A stretch of 64,000 nucleotides of DNA from Corallococcus macrosporus DSM 14697 (GCF_002305895.1 NZ_CP022203.1:3946501-4010500), one strand, 5' to 3'. Shown: positions 49,629 through 62,813, counted from the first letter of the stretch. The notes: generated from the letters alone by a model not told the origin. Made by a program: numbers and translations.

Positions 49629-50177
49629 TCAGCTCTTCTCGGTGCTCGCCACGGGGGGCGGCTCGGGCCTCGGGCGCTTCAGGGGGCGGCCCACGCAGTC
49701 CCGGCCCGGTTCGGGCTCGCGGGTGGTGCGCGGGCGGTACTCCCAATGCCATGGCTCCGAGCGGACCGTGCGCTTGAAGCCGAAGCGGCACGCGTTCGAC
49801 ACGAGCCATTCGAACGTGGGCGTCTTCACGCCGCCGATGACCAGGTCCACCGCGAGGCCCCGTTGGTGGTTGGAGCGCCCGGGCCGCGCCGCCTGCGGCC
49901 CCTTGCCCTTGCGGTAGCGCTCATAGAGCCGGCGCTGCTTCGCGTGGGAGCGGTAGCCGCTGCGGACCCAGAGGTAGATGTTCTTCGAGCGCGCTTCGGC
50001 CTTCATCCGCTGGTACGCGGACGCGGCGTCGCGGTGGAGCATCTGCCCGTTCTTGAGACGGACGAGCCGTGTCCCCTTCGGCTCCGCGCGCCGAGCCTTT
50101 GCTTCGGCGGCGAGGACCTGGGGCGCGAACAGACACAGGAGGATGAAGACTCCCCAGCGGAGCAGCGCGAGCGACAT
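49629..50177 (-). CDS. VanY-type D-Ala-D-Ala carboxypeptidase-like protein (M15)
   Basis: From ATG 50177 the product has 182 residues: a signal sequence (LRWGVFILLCLFAPQVLAAE), then the M15 domain with LWVRSGYRSHAKQRRLYERY, SNHQRGLAVDLVIG (SxHxxGxAxD zinc motif) and EPWHWEYRP (third zinc His). M15 peptidases cleave D-Ala-D-Ala peptidoglycan termini. A Pro-rich tail follows. An upstream start at 50237 would precede the signal peptide and is unlikely. Confidence 0.88.
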   Translation of the reverse strand: MSLALLRWGVFILLCLFAPQVLAAEAKARRAEPKGTRLVRLKNGQMLHRDAASAYQRMKAEARSKNIYLWVRSGYRSHAKQRRLYERYRKGKGPQAARPGRSNHQRGLAVDLVIGGVKTPTFEWLVSNACRFGFKRTVRSEPWHWEYRPRTTREPEPGRDCVGRPLKRPRPEPPPVASTEKS

Positions 50178-50261
50178 GTTTGGACGCCGGCCCGGTGGCC
50201 GGAGTCCGAACTTTCGCGCGTCTGCGTCCTGCTGCAAGCAGACGGGAAGGCGAGCGCCCGT

Positions 50262-50666
50262 TCAGAACAGATTCAACTGCGCATCTGTCCGCTTCGCGGC
50301 ACGCGGTGGCAAGGGCTGGAACCCGTGCGCGCGGACCCAGGCCTCGGCAGGCCCCGTCCAGTGGTGGGCCTCCATGCGGACGTGGCCGTGTTCGTCGAAG
50401 TCCACGCCCTCTGCTTCCAGGGCCTCGCGCTGTCCGTAACCCGAGGTGCTGATGCCCCCGGTGCGGTTGATGACACGCTGCCAGGGCACGCTGTCCGCGC
50501 GGGCGCCCAACGCGCCCAGTGCATGTCCCACGACGCGGGCGTCACAGCCGTCTCCGACGATGACGGCGATGTCCCCGTAGGTGGCCACCTGTCCCCGCGG
50601 TACCTGCGCGGTGACGGCGTAGATGCGCTCGAAGGAGTCGCGTTCGTCGCGTGGGGAGGTGGACAT
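50262..50666 (-). CDS. Alkyltransferase-like protein (Atl), methyltransferase-dead MGMT homologue
   Basis: The 134-residue product starts at ATG 50666 (GGGGAGG 5-6 nt before). It has the MGMT-type DNA-binding fold: VPRGQVATYGDIAVIVG, ARVVGHALGALG, then VPWQRVINRTGGIS, where the usual PCHRV motif contains Trp instead of the alkyl-acceptor Cys. That change defines Atl proteins, which bind O6-alkylguanine and recruit nucleotide-excision repair instead of repairing it. It is the downstream gene of an FHA-domain gene. Confidence 0.88.
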   Translation of the reverse strand: MSTSPRDERDSFERIYAVTAQVPRGQVATYGDIAVIVGDGCDARVVGHALGALGARADSVPWQRVINRTGGISTSGYGQREALEAEGVDFDEHGHVRMEAHHWTGPAEAWVRAHGFQPLPPRAAKRTDAQLNLF

Positions 50667-50709
50667 GGTGGCCTCTATGTGTTGCCGCGGCGTCAGCCCT
50701 TCCGCGCCC

Positions 50710-51240
50710 TCAGCCGCTGCGTGAGCCCAGGCCGGTGGCTTCTCCGGCGCGCAGGCGCTCATGCAGGGTGCGGGTCAGCAGGTACCAGAACTGCACGTTG
50801 CCCACGCTCAGGATGTCACCGTCGCGCAGCACCGCCTCACGGCCGGCCAGCGAACGGGCATTGAGGAAGGTGCCATTGGTGGAGCCCAGGTCCTGCACGG
50901 TGCAGCGCTGCTCGGCTTCGTTCCACCGCAGCTCCGCGTGCATCTTGGAGACGGACGCGTCGTCCACCACCAGGTCGCAGTCCATGCGGCGGCCGATGCG
51001 CAGCCGGTCCGTGGCGGCCAGCGGCGGCAGCGTGGCCACGCGCAGGTGTTCGAATTCGAACAACAGGGAGAGCATGCCCTGCTCGATCTCCGAGGGCGCC
51101 GCCATGCGCGTGGGGGCGAGCACCGCGGCCGAGGCCTCGGAGGGCGGGCGCTGGATGAGCGCGAAGGGCCCCAGTTGACGCTGGAAGGCACTGGAGGGCA
51201 GGGCGGCACCGAGCGCGCGCAATTCCTGGACGGACAGCAC
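50710..51240 (-). CDS. FHA-domain protein
   Basis: The 176-residue product starts at GTG 51240. Residues about 75-155 are an FHA domain: LRIGRRMDCDLVVDDASVSK, MHAELRW and QDLGSTNGTFLNARSL, with phospho-peptide-binding Ser, His and Asn residues. The N-terminus of about 70 residues is probably helical and unrelated. FHA domains bind phosphothreonine, and the myxobacteria have many Ser/Thr kinases. It is divergent from greA (66 bp to the greA -35 hexamer) and upstream of the Atl gene. Confidence 0.87.
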   Translation of the reverse strand: MLSVQELRALGAALPSSAFQRQLGPFALIQRPPSEASAAVLAPTRMAAPSEIEQGMLSLLFEFEHLRVATLPPLAATDRLRIGRRMDCDLVVDDASVSKMHAELRWNEAEQRCTVQDLGSTNGTFLNARSLAGREAVLRDGDILSVGNVQFWYLLTRTLHERLRAGEATGLGSRSG

Positions 51241-51305
51241 GGGGGCAGACTAGCGGGTCACCGGGCGCGCGCCCAGTCCATCTCCCATTCCCTGTACGGG
51301 TTTCA

Positions 51306-51335
51306 TTGACCAACTTGTCAGTGGTTCCCTACATT
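51306..51335 (+). promoter_or_regulatory. Sigma-70-like promoter of greA
   Basis: TTGACC (51306-51311) and TACATT (51330-51335) are separated by 18 bp, 89 bp upstream of the greA start. The -10 hexamer and its CTACATTG context are identical to those in front of rplC. Confidence 0.6.
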
Positions 51336-51423
51336 GGGCTTTTGGTCGCGGGGGCCGGGCTCCGAGGAGGAGCGCCGGCCCTCCAACGTCTTGAACCTGG
51401 GAGTGGTGGAAGGAGCTGTGTCG

Positions 51424-51942
51424 ATGAGCAGCGGGAGCGACAACATCCCGATGACCCCGTCCGGACTGCGCAAGCTGAAGGAGGAGCTGAAGCACCTCCA
51501 GTCCGTGGAGCGGGGGAAGATCTCGCGCGAGATCGAGGTCGCTCGCGCCCACGGCGACCTGCGCGAGAACGCGGAGTACCACGCGGCGAAGGAGAAGCAG
51601 TCGCACATCGAGGGGCGCATCCTGACCCTCAACGACTGGATTGCCCGCGCGGAGGTCATCGACCCGACGAAGCTGGGCGGCGACAAGATCGTCTTCGGGG
51701 CGACGGTGGACCTGATCGACACCGAGACGGACAAGCCGGTGAGCTACCGGCTCGTCGGTGAGATCGAGGCCGACCTGAAGAAGCGGTGGATCGCCGTCAC
51801 CTCGCCGGTGGCGCGCGCGCTCATCGGCAAGAAGGTGGGTGACATCGCCACGGTGCAGAGCCCTGGCGGCGTGCGCGAGCTGGAGGTCCAGGAGATCCGC
51901 TTCGAGGAGCCCGAGGAAGAGTCCGCGCCTGGCGAGGGCTGA
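51424..51942 (+). CDS. greA: Transcription elongation factor GreA
   Basis: The 172-residue product starts at ATG 51424 with AGGAG 8 nt before. It is a GreA: MTPSGLRKLKEELKHLQ, the acidic coiled-coil tip ARAHGDLRENAEYHAAKEKQ, and the globular FKBP-like C-terminal domain with VSYRLVGEIEAD and SPVARALIGKKVGD. GreA inserts this tip into the secondary channel of stalled RNA polymerase to stimulate transcript cleavage. Residues after about 155 form an extra acidic tail. A terminator follows at 51968-52007. Confidence 0.94.
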   Translation: MSSGSDNIPMTPSGLRKLKEELKHLQSVERGKISREIEVARAHGDLRENAEYHAAKEKQSHIEGRILTLNDWIARAEVIDPTKLGGDKIVFGATVDLIDTETDKPVSYRLVGEIEADLKKRWIAVTSPVARALIGKKVGDIATVQSPGGVRELEVQEIRFEEPEEESAPGEG

Positions 51943-51967
51943 GCCTCGGAGTCATCCACGTGAGTTG

Positions 51968-52007
51968 CCGGGGGAGCGGGCCAGTGCTCGCTTCCCCGGT
52001 CGCGTTT
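51968..52007 (+). terminator. Rho-independent terminator of greA
   Basis: CCGGGGGAGCG (51968-51978) pairs with CGCTTCCCCGG (51989-51999) over 11 bp with one G-T wobble, loop 10 nt, then TCGCGTTTT. It ends the greA unit before recG. Confidence 0.55.
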
Positions 52008-52056
52008 TGTGGGAGACGTCATCCCCGTTCCGTAGGATGTACGGCGGAACCCCCTC

Positions 52057-54921
<2,865 letters not shown>

Positions 54922-54953
54922 GCCGGCTGGCCTGACATGGCTAGGCTCAAGGC

Positions 54954-55592
54954 ATGGGTGACTGGGGAAGGGCTGACTACCTGTCGCGGCACGGCATTCA
55001 GGACCGGCGCGTCCTGGACGCCATCGCGCGGCTGAACCGCGCGGACTTCGTGCCGGAGGCCGTGCGGGAGGAGGCCAGCGCGGATGTCCCGTTGCCCATT
55101 GGCCATGGGCAGACCATCAGCCAGCCCTACGTCGTCGCGCTGATGACCGAAGCGCTCCAGCTCCAGGGGGACGAGCGCGTCCTGGAGGTCGGCACGGGCT
55201 CTGGCTACCAGACGGCGCTCCTGTCCTTGCTGTGCCGGGAGGTCTTCACCGTGGAGATCGTCCCCGAGCTGGCCCGGTCGGCGCGGCAGGTGCTGCGCGA
55301 GCAGGGCTTCGACAACGTGTCGTTCCGCGAGGGAGACGGCGCGCTGGGCTGGCCCGAGCACGCGCCCTTCGACGCCATCCTGGCCGCCGCCGCGCCGACA
55401 GACGTCCCGCTGCAACTCCTTGCCCAGCTCAAGCCGGGCGGACGGATGCTGATCCCGGTGGGCCCGCGGGGAGGCACCCAGCAACTGTTGCGCATCCAGC
55501 GTTCCCACCGGGCTGGCGAGGTGCCCCGGGTGGAGTCCCTGCTGCCGGTGCGCTTCGTCCCGATGACAGGGCAGCACCCGCCCCAGGGGTGA
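54954..55592 (+). CDS. pcm: Protein-L-isoaspartate O-methyltransferase
   Basis: The 212-residue product starts at ATG 54954, 32 bp after recG. It has the PIMT sequences RADFVPEAVREEASADVPLP, GQTISQPYVVALMTEAL, the SAM motif LEVGTGSGYQTALLS and LKPGGRMLIPVG. PIMT methylates L-isoaspartyl residues in damaged proteins so that they can be repaired. Its length and start match the family, and the stop is followed by a short non-coding stretch before the zinc-ribbon gene. Confidence 0.94.
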   Translation: MGDWGRADYLSRHGIQDRRVLDAIARLNRADFVPEAVREEASADVPLPIGHGQTISQPYVVALMTEALQLQGDERVLEVGTGSGYQTALLSLLCREVFTVEIVPELARSARQVLREQGFDNVSFREGDGALGWPEHAPFDAILAAAAPTDVPLQLLAQLKPGGRMLIPVGPRGGTQQLLRIQRSHRAGEVPRVESLLPVRFVPMTGQHPPQG

Positions 55593-55692
55593 GCTCCCGG
55601 GCTCGGGTGGCTCCTGACCCGGCGAGGCGGGGAGCACGCTGACTGTCCGCTTGCTCGCCATGTCGGCGGAGGCCCGCTAACGTTCGCACATC

Positions 55693-56255
55693 ATGATTAT
55701 TTGTCCGCTCTGCGACCACGTTCAGCCCGAAGGGACGGAGTGCGACGTCTGCGGCAAGCGGTTCCCCGCGGCCGTGGCGGAAGCAGCCGCGCCTGTCGCG
55801 ACGCTGCCGGAGCTGGAAGTGACGCCGCATGCGGGGGGCCGAGCCCCGGTGGAGACCTCCGCCATCCCCGACCTGGACCTGACGCGGCTGCGCTCCGGGC
55901 CGGACCTGCCGGTGCAGCCGGTGCCTGACCTGCAGTTGACGCGCGCCAGGGACCTGGGCCCCGTCCCGGTGGCGCCCATGACGGAGCTGGACACCGGCCG
56001 GGCCGCGGATGACGGCGTGCGCACCGCGGCGCCGCTGGGCGCGGTCGTCTGCCGTTACTGCCGCAACACCCAGGCGACGGGGTTGCTCTGCGACCACTGC
56101 GGCATGCGGCTGCCCCGCGCGAAGCCCGCGGCGGCAGCGGCGCCTGGACGGCCTTCGGCCGACGACGATGGCTGGCGCTCTTGTGCATCGTGTCATACTC
56201 GCGTGCGGGTCGGTAAGGCCTGCCCGGAGTGTGGCACGCGGGCACAGGAGGAGGC

Positions 56256-56259
<4 letters not shown>
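55693..56259 (+). CDS. Double zinc-ribbon protein of unknown function
   Basis: The 188-residue product starts at ATG 55693. It opens with a ribbon [20 protein letters not shown], has a low-complexity middle with repeats of the form [22 protein letters not shown], and then carries [18 protein letters not shown] and, near the end, [18 protein letters not shown]. These three ribbons are the only recognisable motifs. The stop overlaps the thrC start by ATGA. Its job is unknown; the coupling may give it the same regulation as threonine synthase. Confidence 0.72.
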
Positions 56260-57596
<1,337 letters not shown>

Positions 57597-57628
57597 GCTC
57601 GGGCCCGGTCCGCCCGGCGAGAAGCGCG

Positions 57629-58750
57629 TCAGTCCGGCTGGAGCGGGACGCGCTTGTCGATGGTGAGGCCGAAGCCCGCGAGCCCGCGGTAGGTGATGTC
57701 CGAGTTGGTCATCACCTGGAGCGAGCGGATGCCCAGGTCCGTGAGGATCTGGCAGCCCATGCCCAAATCACGCGACTCCTGGGGGCCGCGCGTGGGGCCG
57801 CTGCTGCCGTCGCTGTTGCGCTTGTGCTGGATGCCGAAGTCGTCGCCGTGCATGCCGGGCAGGTACACGAGCACGCCGGAGCCCTCGCGGGCGATGCGCG
57901 CCAGCGCCTGGTCCAGCAGCGCGTTGCAGTTGCACGTCGGCGAGCCGAACACGTCACCCAGGGCGCAGGCGGCGTGCAGCCGCACCAGGGCGCTGGGCCG
58001 CGAGGCCGGGTCACCCTTCACCAGGACGAGCGACTTCACGCCGTCGGGGAGCCACGAATAGGTGAGGGCGGTGAACTCGCCGTAGCGAGTGGTGACGGTG
58101 TGCTGGCCGGGCTCGCGGCGCACCAGCCGGTCCTTGCGGCGGCGGTACTCGATGAGGTCCGCGATGGTGATGAGCTTCAGCTTGTGCTCGCGGGCGAAGG
58201 CCTTGAGGTCCGGCATCCGCATCATGGTGCCGTCGTCCTTCACCAGCTCGCAGAGGATGCCGGAGGCGGACAGGCCGGCGAGGCGGGACAGGTCCACGGT
58301 GGCCTCGGTGTGGCCGGCCCGGCGGAGGACGCCGCCTTCGCGGTAGCGGAGCGGGAAGATGTGGCCGGGGCGCAGGAAGTCGTCGGCCTTGCTGCTGGGG
58401 TCCACCAGGGCGCGGATCGTCTTGGCGCGGTCCGCGGCGGACACGCCGGTGTGGGTGCCGTGGCGGTAGTCCACGGAGATGGTGAAGGCGGTGCGGTGGG
58501 ATTCGGTGTTGTCCGACACCATCTGCGGCAGGCGCAGCTCGTCCAGGCGCTCGGCCAGCATGGGCATGCAGACGATGCCGCTGGTGTGGCGGACCATGAA
58601 GGCCAGGTGCTCGGGCGTCACCTTCTCCGCGGCCATGATGAGGTCGCCCTCGTTCTCACGGTCCTCGTCGTCGGCGACGATGACGAACTTGCCCTCCTGG
58701 ATGTCACGGATGGCTTCTTCGATGGAGGAGAGCTCGCTGTCGTGACTCAT
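57629..58750 (-). CDS. ribBA: Bifunctional riboflavin protein RibBA with degenerate GTP cyclohydrolase II half
   Basis: The 373-residue product starts at ATG 58750. The DHBP-synthase half (1-205) is intact: VADDEDRENEGDLIMAAE and RRAGHTEATVDLSRLAG. The GTPCH-II-like half keeps the zinc cysteines (HAACALGDVFGSPTCNCN) and the final TNSDITYRGLAGFGLTIDKR block, but the GTP-binding RQEGRG motif is replaced by PGMHGDDFG and the DTVEAN motif is missing. So it should make dihydroxybutanone phosphate and probably not the pyrimidine precursor. An upstream ATG at 58780 is a possible alternative start. Confidence 0.87.
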   Translation of the reverse strand: MSHDSELSSIEEAIRDIQEGKFVIVADDEDRENEGDLIMAAEKVTPEHLAFMVRHTSGIVCMPMLAERLDELRLPQMVSDNTESHRTAFTISVDYRHGTHTGVSAADRAKTIRALVDPSSKADDFLRPGHIFPLRYREGGVLRRAGHTEATVDLSRLAGLSASGILCELVKDDGTMMRMPDLKAFAREHKLKLITIADLIEYRRRKDRLVRREPGQHTVTTRYGEFTALTYSWLPDGVKSLVLVKGDPASRPSALVRLHAACALGDVFGSPTCNCNALLDQALARIAREGSGVLVYLPGMHGDDFGIQHKRNSDGSSGPTRGPQESRDLGMGCQILTDLGIRSLQVMTNSDITYRGLAGFGLTIDKRVPLQPD

Positions 58751-58957
58751 GGAGGCATCGGTCCGGGCGGAGGGCTGCATGAGCCGCGCATGTAGCGTGG
58801 GTGAGGGTGGCTCGCAAGCCAACCGGCATGGGGGCGTGTGTGGGCATGATGGCGGGGATGAGGTGGACAGGGGGCCGTTGGAGGGCCCACGGACGGCCGG
58901 TGGGTAGCCGCCGACTCGACGCGACGGCGCCCGTGATGTAGGGTGCCTGGCGCCGTG

Positions 58958-59296
58958 ATGACCTCCAATACCCAGGAACTCCGGGCTCGGCTCGACCAGC
59001 TCCAGGACCGTCTTTCCACCCGCGAGAGCACGACGCGCTTCGCCCATGCGGGCGTGGCCGTGGTCATCGCCTCCCTGGTGGGGGGCGCGTCGGGCAAGCT
59101 CTTCTACGACTCCCTCCGCACGCCCCTGCTGGCGTGGGCGGCGGCCTTCGCGTCCCTGGCGCTGCTCGTCTACGCCGCCATCAGCTACCGCGCGGGGCGC
59201 AAGCTCCTGGCGGACGAGCTGAAGGAATATGAGTCGATGCTGGCCCTGCGAAGCGAGCTGCGGCTGGACGACCCCTCGGCGCTGCTCCCCCGGTGA
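58958..59296 (+). CDS. Small membrane protein with coiled-coil start
   Basis: The 112-residue product starts at ATG 58958. A short coiled coil (TQELRARLDQLQDRLSTRES) is followed by two membrane helices (AVVIASLVGGASGKLFYD and LLAWAAAFASLALLVYAAIS) and a charged end. No family is recognised. The stop overlaps tmk by 4 nt (GTGA), so it is probably translationally coupled to tmk. Confidence 0.65.
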   Translation: MTSNTQELRARLDQLQDRLSTRESTTRFAHAGVAVVIASLVGGASGKLFYDSLRTPLLAWAAAFASLALLVYAAISYRAGRKLLADELKEYESMLALRSELRLDDPSALLPR

Positions 59297-59967
59297 GCGC
59301 CGCGCGGAAGAAGGGGAAGGGCGCCGCGCCGCGTGCCCCGGGGCGGTTCGTCGTCCTGGAGGGGCTGGATGGCGCCGGCACCACCACGCAGGTGGAGCGG
59401 CTGGCCGCGGCCCTGCGCGCGGAGGGGCACTCGGTGCTGACCACGCGGGAGCCGTCTGACGGCCCCGTGGGGACGATGATTCGCCAGGCGCTCACGGGCC
59501 GGCTGGGGCTGCCCCATGGCGCGGGGCCCCTGGCTCCGGAGACGCTGGCGTTGCTGTTCGCCGCGGACCGGACGGACCACCTGACGGCCCGGGTGCTCCC
59601 GGCGCTGGCGGCGGGGCAGATTGTCCTGTGTGACCGGTACGTCCTGTCGTCCCTGGCGTATCAGGGCGCGTCGCTGCCCATGGAGTGGGTGGAGGCGGTG
59701 AATGCGTGCGCGGTGTCTCCGGACCTGACGCTGTTCGTCGGCGTGGCGCCGGAGGTGGCGGCACGGCGCCGCAAGGCGCGCGGCGGGGCGGCGGAGCTGT
59801 TCGAGGCGGATGAGGCGCAGCGGCGGATTGCGAAGCAATACGTGGCCGCCATTCGTCTCCGGGAGAAGCACGAGCGGATTGTTCACATCGACGGCGAGCA
59901 GGGCATCGAGGCTGTGACGGCCGCGTCGCTGGTGGAGATCCGCAAGCTGTTGGCGCGCAGGCGCTGA
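59293..59967 (+). CDS. tmk: Thymidylate kinase with altered P-loop
   Basis: The 224-residue product starts at GTG 59293, overlapping the membrane-protein stop. It is a Tmk by FVVLEGLDGAGTTTQVERLA, TTREPSDGPVGTMIRQAL, LAPETLALLFAADRTDHL and VLCDRYVLSSLAYQGA. It should phosphorylate dTMP to dTDP in nucleotide synthesis. The P-loop reads GLDGAGTTT: the lysine of GxxxxGK[ST] is threonine. Other active-site motifs (DR in CDRY, the RRKARGG lid segment) look conserved. The change could impair activity or be compensated by another residue. Confidence 0.9.
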   Translation: MSAARKKGKGAAPRAPGRFVVLEGLDGAGTTTQVERLAAALRAEGHSVLTTREPSDGPVGTMIRQALTGRLGLPHGAGPLAPETLALLFAADRTDHLTARVLPALAAGQIVLCDRYVLSSLAYQGASLPMEWVEAVNACAVSPDLTLFVGVAPEVAARRRKARGGAAELFEADEAQRRIAKQYVAAIRLREKHERIVHIDGEQGIEAVTAASLVEIRKLLARRR

Positions 59968-60067
59968 GCCGGCGAGGAGCGCGCGCCATGTAATGCCCGG
60001 GCGGGACGAAACCTCATCCCTGCGTCGCGCGAGCGCTCGAGCGCTCTCCACCGCAGGAGATCCATCC

Positions 60068-60676
60068 TTGCCCCGTATCGAATCGCTCCTCCGCCTCGCA
60101 GCTCGTGCCGACCGCATCGGGATGAACGTGCTTCGCGCCGGGCTGATCGTCGTCCTTGTCTGGATCGGCGCGCTCAAGGTCGCCGAATACGAAGCCGACG
60201 GCATCGTCCCGTTCGTAGCCAACAGCCCGGTGATGAGCTTCGTCTATACATACGACGCGCCCGACTACCGGCAGCATCTGAATGCCGAAGGCGCGCTCGT
60301 TCCCGCCAACCGCGCGTGGCACGAGGCGAACGGTACCTATGGGTTCTCCTACCTGCTCGGCGGCGTGATCGTGCTCTTCGGCCTGCTCATCGCCGCCCAT
60401 TGGTGGCGTCCGGTGCTCGGCGCGATGGGCAGCTTCCTCGTGATCGGTATGTCGGTGGTGACGCTCTCTTTTCTCGTCACCACCCCTGAGAGCTGGGTGC
60501 CGGCGCTCGGCGATGCCCACCACGGCTTTCCGTGGCTGAGCGGCCGAGGCCGGTTGGTGGTGAAGGATGCCATCATGCTTGGCGCCGCCATGGTCACCAT
60601 GGCCGATTCCGCGCGGAGCTGGCTGGCGCAGCGCGAGCCGCGGCCCGCCGAGTCGTTCCCTCGCGCCGCGGCCTGA
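60068..60676 (+). CDS. ykgB: YkgB/RclC-family membrane protein
   Basis: The 202-residue product starts at TTG 60068, preceded by CGCAGGAG at 8 nt; a longer frame starts at 59993. Its sequence closely follows E. coli YkgB: ARADRIGMNVLRAGLIVVLV, IGALKVAEYEADGIVPFVAN, YTYDAPDYRQHL, TYGFSYLLGG, TPESWVPALGDAHHGFPWLS and GRGRLVVKDAIML. Four or so membrane helices are present. In E. coli, YkgB is RclC, a member of the reactive-chlorine-resistance set; the molecular function is unknown. An ECF sigma gene ends 5 bp from its stop. Confidence 0.9.
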   Translation: MPRIESLLRLAARADRIGMNVLRAGLIVVLVWIGALKVAEYEADGIVPFVANSPVMSFVYTYDAPDYRQHLNAEGALVPANRAWHEANGTYGFSYLLGGVIVLFGLLIAAHWWRPVLGAMGSFLVIGMSVVTLSFLVTTPESWVPALGDAHHGFPWLSGRGRLVVKDAIMLGAAMVTMADSARSWLAQREPRPAESFPRAAA

Positions 60677-60681
60677 GCGTG

Positions 60682-61212
60682 CTACTCCGCCATGCACTCG
60701 CGGAGCTCACGCTTCGCGCGGTGCAGGATCACGGCGACGTGGCCAGGTGTGGTGCCGAGGAGATCGGCCACGCGGACTCCCGGCAGATCCTCGAGCAGGC
60801 GCAGCGTCACCACCTGGCGCTGCACCACGGCGAGCTTCTCCACGCATTGGAAGGCGAGCACATGCGCCTCGGCATGTTCGATGAGCGCGTCGACGCTCTC
60901 TTGCTCGGAGGCCAGGAGCTCTACCACCTCGCTGTCACTGGAATGGGGGCGCGCGAGTTCGTGGCGCCGCCGCCTGTTCCGCGCGTGGTTCCGCACGAGG
61001 ATGGCGAGGAGGTTGCGGCTGTCGTCCTCCTCGTACGCGAGCTTCCGCGCGTGGGGTAGGCGCAGGAAGGTCGCGAAGGCGTCCTGGACGGCGTCGAGCG
61101 CATCGTCGGCGAGCAAGCCCTCTTTTCGAGCCACCGCCGCGAGCGCGCCGCGATGGTCGCGCACCAGGCGGGTGACCCAGGAGAAGAACCCCTTCTCGTC
61201 GTTGCGCTCCAT
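60682..61212 (-). CDS. ECF-type RNA polymerase sigma factor
   Basis: The 176-residue product starts at ATG 61212. It has a sigma-70 region 2-like N-terminus (LVRDHRGALAAVARKEGL, DALDAVQDAFATFL) and a region 4 helix-turn-helix (VQRQVVTLRLLEDLPGVRVA, DLLGTTPGHVAVILHRAKRE). No C-terminal regulatory domain or partner anti-sigma gene is adjacent. It is convergent with the YkgB-like gene (stops 5 bp apart) and upstream of the SulP gene on the same strand, 74 bp between them. Confidence 0.85.
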   Translation of the reverse strand: MERNDEKGFFSWVTRLVRDHRGALAAVARKEGLLADDALDAVQDAFATFLRLPHARKLAYEEDDSRNLLAILVRNHARNRRRRHELARPHSSDSEVVELLASEQESVDALIEHAEAHVLAFQCVEKLAVVQRQVVTLRLLEDLPGVRVADLLGTTPGHVAVILHRAKRELRECMAE

Positions 61213-61286
61213 GACCGGCTCCTAACAGCGGCAGATCCGGCAAGCAACCGGCTATCCTCGCCAGGCGCGCTACGCAGTGGCGGTCC

Positions 61287-62813
61287 CTAGTGGCCGCTGC
61301 TGAGCGACGCCCCGGGCTTGTCGTGAATGCCGATGCGCCCGAGGAGCGTGGCGCTTGCCTCGTTGAGGCCGACGAGCGTCACGCCTACGCCTCTGTCCCG
61401 GAACTTGAGCACCACCCGATCCACCGCCGCGACGGCGGAGGCATCCCAGATGTGAGAGTTCGTGAGGTCAATCGCCACGGCGTTGACCGGCTCCTTGAAA
61501 TCGAAGGCGCGGACGAAGTCCTCCACGGAGACGAAGAAGATCTCCCCCGAAACGCGGTAGTGCCGCTTCTGGCTGTCGAGGCTGAGCGAACTCTCCACGC
61601 TCACGAGCTTGGCGACAGTACGTGCGAACAGCAGCGCGCTCAGCACCACGCCCACCGCGACGCCCTTCGCCAGGTCATGCGTGAGCACGACGGTGAACAC
61701 CGTCGCCACCATCACGATGGAGTCGCTCTTCGGCATGCGGCGCATGGCCCCGAGCGACTTCCAGTCGAAGGTCCCGATGGAGACCATGAACATCACCGCG
61801 ACGAGGACCCCCATGGGGATGCGCGCCACCCAATCCCCCAGCACCAGGATGAGGAAGAGGAGAAGGACGCCTGCCGTGAACGAAGAGAGCCGGCCGCGGC
61901 CACCCGAGCGCACGTTGATGACGGACTGGCCAATCATCGCGCAGCCTGCCATCGCACCGAAGAAGCCCGCCGTGATGTTCGCGAGCCCCTGACCTGCGGC
62001 TTCGCTGTGCTTGCAACTGGGTGAATCCGTCAAGTCATCCACCACGGCAGCGGTGAGCAGCGATTCGAGCAGTCCCACGAAGGTGAGGGTGAGCGCATAG
62101 GGGAAGATGATGCGCAGGGTGTCGAGGGTGAAGGGCACCTGGGGAACGTGGAAGAAGGGCAGCGCGGTGGGCAGCGCGCCCATGTCCCCCACGGTGCGCA
62201 CGGAGGCTCCGCTGAAGAGCGAGACGGCGGTCATGACGATGATTGCAACCAGCGGAGACGGCACGGCCTTCGTGAGTCGCGGCAGCCCGTAGATGATGGC
62301 GAGCCCCCCGGCGACCATCGCGTACATCTGCCAGTTCGCGCCCACGAACTGGGGCAGTTGGGCCAGGAAGATGAGGATGGCGAGCGCGTTCACGAAGCCG
62401 GTCATCACCGCGCGAGGGACGAACTTCATGTAGCGGCTGAGGCGCAGCAGTCGAAAGGCGAGCTGAAGCACGCCCGTGAGGATGGTGGCCGCGAAGAGGT
62501 ACTCAATGCCGTGGTTCTTGACGAGCGTGACCATCACCAGCGCCATGGCCCCGGTGGCGGCGGAGATCATTCCGGGACGGCCTCCGAAGACGGCCGTCAT
62601 CACCGCGATGATGAAGGAGGCATAGAGGCCCACCTTCGGGTCCACGCCCGCGATGATTGAGAATGCGATGGCTTCAGGGATGAGCGCGAGCGCCACCACG
62701 GCCCCCGCCATCAGGTCGCCGCGAATGTTGGAGAACCATTCTTCTTTCAACCGGGAGAGGTCGAAGAAGGGCGTGCGACCACTCGTGGCCGCGGGAGACG
62801 ATACAGTGCTCAT
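61287..62813 (-). CDS. SulP-family anion transporter
   Basis: The 508-residue product starts at ATG 62813. About ten to twelve membrane helices carry the SulP motifs: [51 protein letters not shown], and [24 protein letters not shown] domain forms the last 100 residues ([41 protein letters not shown]). SulP proteins take up sulfate, bicarbonate or other anions. The frame extends to 62873, but homology begins at about the ATG. Confidence 0.93.
   Translation of the reverse strand: MSTVSSPAATSGRTPFFDLSRLKEEWFSNIRGDLMAGAVVALALIPEAIAFSIIAGVDPKVGLYASFIIAVMTAVFGGRPGMISAATGAMALVMVTLVKNHGIEYLFAATILTGVLQLAFRLLRLSRYMKFVPRAVMTGFVNALAILIFLAQLPQFVGANWQMYAMVAGGLAIIYGLPRLTKAVPSPLVAIIVMTAVSLFSGASVRTVGDMGALPTALPFFHVPQVPFTLDTLRIIFPYALTLTFVGLLESLLTAAVVDDLTDSPSCKHSEAAGQGLANITAGFFGAMAGCAMIGQSVINVRSGGRGRLSSFTAGVLLLFLILVLGDWVARIPMGVLVAVMFMVSIGTFDWKSLGAMRRMPKSDSIVMVATVFTVVLTHDLAKGVAVGVVLSALLFARTVAKLVSVESSLSLDSQKRHYRVSGEIFFVSVEDFVRAFDFKEPVNAVAIDLTNSHIWDASAVAAVDRVVLKFRDRGVGVTLVGLNEASATLLGRIGIHDKPGASLSSGH

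Noticed and set aside
59993-60067. Upstream start of the YkgB-like protein
   Set aside because: The TTG at 60068 has AGGAG at 8 nt, and the sequence match to E. coli YkgB begins near it.
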